Origin: an uncultured Poribacteria bacterium
Lineage (GTDB): Bacteria; Poribacteria; WGA-4E; WGA-3G
Assembly: GCA_951813545.1 (NCBI GenBank)
Contig: OX638352.1
Location: forward strand, 2,930,835 to 2,994,834
Length of the DNA: 64,000 bases
Direction of reading: 5' to 3'
In this document: piece by piece, positions 60,472 to 64,000 of the stretch
Numbering within the stretch: the stretch's first letter is position 1
Layout: the number at the start of each line of letters is the position of its first letter
The notes under the pieces: model-generated
Told to the model about the DNA's origin: nothing
Database searches by the model: none
What the model saw: only the letters and a program-made list of their open reading frames with translations
Position numbers and translations under genes: made by a program

Positions 60472-61626
60472 TCATTCCCCGATATGATTTGCAACGAGAA
60501 TCAAATCTAAAATGTTTACGATACCGTCTCCGTTGAGGTCTGGTGAACGCTGCCCAAAGCGCGAGGCGATAAAGGTGAGGTCCAAAATATTTACGATTCC
60601 ATCAGCGTTGACATCCCATGGAACTCGCACAACGGAAGCGATCAGAGGTCTCAGTTGGATTGTGCCATCAAGACTAACACTTGCAAGTGTCTTACCATAG
60701 GTGCCCCCGGCATCCGATAGAAATGCTAAGGCAAAAACCGGGGCGGTATTACCTTCAAAAATTGCTTGTAATTGTCCGGTGCGCGGGTGCCACATACGAA
60801 TTGTGTTATCCCAACCCGCGCTTGCGAGGGTTCCCCCATAAACGCCGTGAGCATCTGGCGCATAAGCTAAGGCAAAAACCGGGGCGGTGTGGTCCTCAAA
60901 GGTTGATAGGAGTTGTCCAGTGTGTACATTCCACAAACGAATTGTGCTCTCTGCGTCAGCGTTCCAATATCCGCCGCTTGCCAGAATTTGATTATCGGGT
61001 GAGAACGCGAGTGTTAGGACTGAATCTGTATGTGCAGAAAGGTCGTGTCGGAGTTGACCGGTTTCTACATCCCATAGCAGAATTGTGCCGTAAAAACTGG
61101 TGCTGGCGAGCATTTTGCTATCTGGGGAGAACGCCAATGTGGTAACCATATCCCGGTGTCCGTGAAGGACTACGGAATCGGGAGTTTGCCTCAACGTTAA
61201 GTTCCACAGACGAATCTCCCTAAAACTTCCACTGGCGAGGATGTTTCCACTGGGTGAGAATGCCAACGCTACAACTGGATCGGCGTGGTCTGTAAGGTCT
61301 GTTACATTTTCACCAGTATGTGCCTTCCAAAGGCGGATAGTAGCATTTTCGCTCGCGCTTGCAACTGTTCGGTTATCCGGTGAAAACGCCACCGCTGTAG
61401 TGGTATCCGTCGACACAGGAAGCCGTGTGATTTCTTTCCCGGTGTAGGTATCATACAAGGCAATACCGTTCACACTCGCCACAGCAATCTGTGTGCCGTC
61501 AGGGGAGAAGGTTATGGCATTTACCCCGTCTCCGGGTACATGCCATTGTGTCATACCTTGTGCAAAGTTGCTGGGTAAGAATAGGATACAAACGAATAGG
61601 AGGACAAAAATTTGAAGTTGTCGCAC
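60472..61626 (-). CDS. Exported short WD40 protein with dockerin-like C-terminus
   Basis: The 384-residue protein has a signal peptide (LFVCILFLPSNFAQG) and about seven WD40 blades, enough for one propeller. The dockerin-like tail (DVNADGIVNILDLTFIASRFG, DLNGDGIVNILDLILVANHIG) is nearly the same as that of the gene at 56127. It is about half the length of its three neighbours. The GTG start has GGGAGG about eight bases upstream. It is 82 bases downstream of hslU on the same strand; co-transcription is possible but not needed. Confidence 0.94.
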   Translation of the reverse strand: MRQLQIFVLLFVCILFLPSNFAQGMTQWHVPGDGVNAITFSPDGTQIAVASVNGIALYDTYTGKEITRLPVSTDTTTAVAFSPDNRTVASASENATIRLWKAHTGENVTDLTDHADPVVALAFSPSGNILASGSFREIRLWNLTLRQTPDSVVLHGHRDMVTTLAFSPDSKMLASTSFYGTILLWDVETGQLRHDLSAHTDSVLTLAFSPDNQILASGGYWNADAESTIRLWNVHTGQLLSTFEDHTAPVFALAYAPDAHGVYGGTLASAGWDNTIRMWHPRTGQLQAIFEGNTAPVFALAFLSDAGGTYGKTLASVSLDGTIQLRPLIASVVRVPWDVNADGIVNILDLTFIASRFGQRSPDLNGDGIVNILDLILVANHIGE

Positions 61627-61708
61627 GGTTAGCCTCCCTTTCCGCCTATAAGCGAGCGGATAGCATCTTCTGAGCAGTAGGGAAACATCACCGGCGACAA
61701 TCTGATTA

Positions 61709-63196
61709 TTAAAGGATGTATCTACTCAGATCTTGATCTTTAACGATTTCAGCCAATTCCGATCTGACGTAGTCAGCATCAATAGTGATGCCATCCTTCT
61801 CAAGGTCAGGTGCGTCAAAAAAGAGGTTTTCAAAGAGTTTTTCCATGATGGTGTGCAGGCGACGTGCCCCTATGTCTTCAACTGCCTCGTTAACTTGGAA
61901 GGCGAGCGCAGCGATTTCGTCAATCGCATCATCAGCAATAGTCGCCTCAATCCCTTCAGTGCGGAGAAGGGCAGTGTACTGTTTGACTAACGCATTCTTC
62001 GGTTCTGTTAGAATAGATTTAAAGTCAGCCTTATTTAGACTCTTCAATTCCACTCGTATAGGAAATCTACCTTGTAGTTCTGGGATGAGATCAGATGGAC
62101 TTGAGACATGGAATGCACCGGCAGCAATGAACAAAATGTGATGCGTGCGCACCGCTCCGTATTTCGATGTCACTGTGCTACCTTCAATAATGGGAAGTAT
62201 ATCACGCTGCACGCCTTCACGTGAAATATCGGGTCCGTGCCGAGATTCTCTGCCCGCGATCTTGTCGATTTCATCCAGGAAGACAATACCAGAGTTTTCA
62301 ACCCTTTGAATGGCTTCACTGATAACAGCGTCCATATCAATGAGTTTTTCAGATTCCTCTTGCATCAAGATGGTACGTGCCTCGGAGACTGGGACTCGTC
62401 GTTTCTTCATCTGATTTGGTAGGATATTGCTGAACATATCCTTGAAATTAATGTCCATCTCCTCAATACCACCGGGCGAGAAGATTTCAACAAAGGGCAT
62501 GCTCTGATGTTTGACATTGATTTCAACCGGTTTATCCTCAAGTCTACCTTCCCGCAGCCAATCTCTAAATTTCTCTCGGGTTTTGAGATAACGTTCGCGT
62601 TCTTTCTCTCTGTTTTCCTCTTCTTCGGTTTCTGGATCGGTACCGAGGTCGAACGGAAGCTGAAGGATTACGTCATCGTCCTCTTCCTCAGGTTCATCAA
62701 GTGGGTCGTCTGGTAAACGTGGCTGCCGCTGAAGCGAACGTGGTACTGGAAAGATGCAATCCAGCAGCCTTTCTTCGGTGGATTCCCGTGCTTTTTCCTG
62801 AACAGCTTCTGTTTGTTCTGCCTTAACGCGGCTAATAGCAGTTTCAGTGAGATCACGGATCATGGATTCGACATCGCGTCCCACATAACCAATTTCAGTA
62901 TATTTTGACGCTTCTACCTTGATGAAGGGTGCGTCAACGAGACGTGCGAGTCTGCGTGCGATTTCAGTTTTTCCTACACCCGTTGAACCTATCATGATGA
63001 TGTTCTTCGGTGAGACTTCGTCTTGCATATCTTCCGCCAACATCTGGCGCCGCGAGCGGTTGCGAAGAGCAATAGCGACAGAACGTTTCGCCTCAAACTG
63101 CCCGATAATATATTTATCTAACTCCTCAACAATCTGCCGCGGTGTGAGTGCAGCCGCTAAAGTGTCTTTTTCACGCGTTGCATTTGGTTTTTCCAA
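61709..63196 (-). CDS. hslU: HslU, ATPase subunit of the HslVU protease
   Basis: The 495-residue AAA+ unfoldase of the HslVU protease has an N-terminal [17 protein letters not shown], Walker A GSTGVGKT (70-77), [22 protein letters not shown], an acidic I domain (about 110-245, with EEEDDD and [13 protein letters not shown]), Walker [11 protein letters not shown], and the typical C-terminal tail DLSRYIL that docks into HslV. It is longer than the E. coli protein because of the I domain, as in many other phyla. The start is TTG at 63196 with GGGGAGG seven bases upstream. It follows hslV by 142 bases. Confidence 0.97.
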   Translation of the reverse strand: MEKPNATREKDTLAAALTPRQIVEELDKYIIGQFEAKRSVAIALRNRSRRQMLAEDMQDEVSPKNIIMIGSTGVGKTEIARRLARLVDAPFIKVEASKYTEIGYVGRDVESMIRDLTETAISRVKAEQTEAVQEKARESTEERLLDCIFPVPRSLQRQPRLPDDPLDEPEEEDDDVILQLPFDLGTDPETEEEENREKERERYLKTREKFRDWLREGRLEDKPVEINVKHQSMPFVEIFSPGGIEEMDINFKDMFSNILPNQMKKRRVPVSEARTILMQEESEKLIDMDAVISEAIQRVENSGIVFLDEIDKIAGRESRHGPDISREGVQRDILPIIEGSTVTSKYGAVRTHHILFIAAGAFHVSSPSDLIPELQGRFPIRVELKSLNKADFKSILTEPKNALVKQYTALLRTEGIEATIADDAIDEIAALAFQVNEAVEDIGARRLHTIMEKLFENLFFDAPDLEKDGITIDADYVRSELAEIVKDQDLSRYIL

Positions 63197-63338
63197 GGGT
63201 AAACCTCCCCAAAATTACCAATCCTACCAATCATCTCGTAACCATTTTGTTGGGACGAAGCCCGGTGTTTTCCCAGCAACCGTATATTACGAGATAAGTG
63301 TTAATAATTTGATGCGATGCTACTTGGACAGCATCGCA

Positions 63339-63875
63339 TTAAATCTCTATTGTGTCAACCTCAATTTTAGCGTTCGTGTAAATGCAAATTTCACTTGTGA
63401 GTTGAAGTGCTTCTGAAGCAATCTCTTTTGCGGTCAAGTCTGAATATTTGAGCATGGCTCTTGCCGCCGCGAAGGCAATAGATCCACCAGAACCGATTGC
63501 GAGAACATCGTCATCCGGGGCAATCACATCACCGTTCCCAGAAATAAGATAACTATCACTGGCATCTGCAGCGATCATCAGTGCATCCACCTGTCTGAGT
63601 ACTCTGTCACTGCGCCACTCTCGTGCGAGTTCCACTGCCGATTTTTGAAGGTTCCCACGGTACTGCTCCAGTTTCTTCTCCAAATTTTCATATAGGGTGA
63701 TCGCATCCGATGCGGAACCTGCGAAACCAATGAGTACCTGGTCGTTATGGATTTTACGGATTTTGCGTGCCCCGTGTTTAATCGCTGTATCGCCTAAAGT
63801 GACTTGACCATCACCGCCGATAGCAACCTCACCGTCTCGACGAACGGCTAAAATTGTTGTCGAACGAATTCGCAT
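63339..63875 (-). CDS. hslV: HslV, peptidase subunit of the HslVU protease
   Basis: The 178-residue proteasome-like threonine peptidase begins MRIRSTTILAVRRDGEVAIGGDGQVTLG. The active Thr should be T6 after removal of the short propeptide MRIRS, which is longer than the single Met removed in E. coli. Other family motifs are RKIRKIHNDQVLIGFAGSASDA, a Lys in the RKIRK stretch, and AIGSGGSIAFAAARAML. It forms a dodecamer that works with HslU, encoded downstream. AAGGAAAA precedes the ATG by about ten bases. The DNA from 63876 to the window end shows no gene. Confidence 0.97.
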   Translation of the reverse strand: MRIRSTTILAVRRDGEVAIGGDGQVTLGDTAIKHGARKIRKIHNDQVLIGFAGSASDAITLYENLEKKLEQYRGNLQKSAVELAREWRSDRVLRQVDALMIAADASDSYLISGNGDVIAPDDDVLAIGSGGSIAFAAARAMLKYSDLTAKEIASEALQLTSEICIYTNAKIEVDTIEI

Positions 63876-64000
63876 ACCTATGATTTTCCTTTCCTGCAGT
63901 CAAAGGCTCTTATTGCCAAACGAATCGATCCGTTATCAATCTGCGCCTATTTCCATGCATAAAATAGAAGAAAACTGAAAAACTGCAGTGCTCCCATAAA

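Noticed and set aside
1..64000. tRNA or rRNA genes
   Set aside because: Reading the intergenic regions I saw no cloverleaf-like or rRNA-conserved sequence. A tRNAscan or Infernal run would be decisive.

Overview
The window looks like a chromosomal segment of a Candidatus Poribacteria-type bacterium (PVC-related). This is an inference from gene content, not from a marker gene: several WD40 beta-propeller proteins ending in dockerin-like calcium repeats, LamG and CotH proteins, a sulfatase, a phytanoyl-CoA dioxygenase, M81 peptidase and an envelope MoxR/DUF58/von Willebrand A cluster. I saw no rRNA, tRNA, CRISPR array or phage genes.

Layout. 1-4070: the 3' end of a WD40 gene, a DUF6785-type membrane protein and an intact ISAs1-family insertion sequence with terminal inverted repeats and a 10-bp target duplication. 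4071-5747: a secreted caspase-fold (C25-like) peptidase. 5816-25556: a long minus-strand block reading moxR, DUF58, BatA/VWA, VWA/amidotransferase-like, DUF4175-like, a glycosidase-like propeller, three tandem paralogous exported proteins, a squalene-cyclase-fold protein and a large exported protein. I read it as an envelope assembly or surface-maintenance cluster powered by the MoxR ATPase. 25953-33912: CotH lipoprotein, sulfatase, aldo/keto reductase, M81 peptidase and a glycosidase-like protein. 34470-41323 (minus): LamG protein, alpha/beta hydrolase, a LamG-GH67-pectin-lyase-fold fusion, and an enolase-superfamily dehydratase whose start overlaps the fusion's stop by ATGA. Together these look like a uronate-polysaccharide utilisation cassette. 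41671-46205: MFS transporter, Gfo/Idh/MocA oxidoreductase and mannitol-dehydrogenase-like protein. 46208-53897 (minus): GT4 glycosyltransferase, RimK-like ligase, an orphan protein, a P-loop/deoxyribosyltransferase-like fusion, PhyH dioxygenase and SppA protease. 54113-61626: four tandem WD40 genes, three with dockerin-like ends. 61709-63875: hslU and hslV.

The non-coding DNA is unusually structured. I recognise four kinds of dispersed element. (i) A leader repeat with core GAACCGCAAGGAAAA supplies the ribosome-binding site of several unrelated genes, and in one place expanded into a six-copy 120-bp tandem array. (ii) About 120-bp MITE-like elements have TTATAGTAAA ends, and a second family has AACCCAAGTTGC-type ends. 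(iii) Heptanucleotide repeats (GYTNTCR) are arranged as inverted arms, resembling the short tandem heptamers of cyanobacteria. (iv) GC-rich hairpins sit at gene ends. Some of these have entered reading frames. Start codons given here were often moved downstream of the longest possible start to match a ribosome-binding site or the family's N-terminus.
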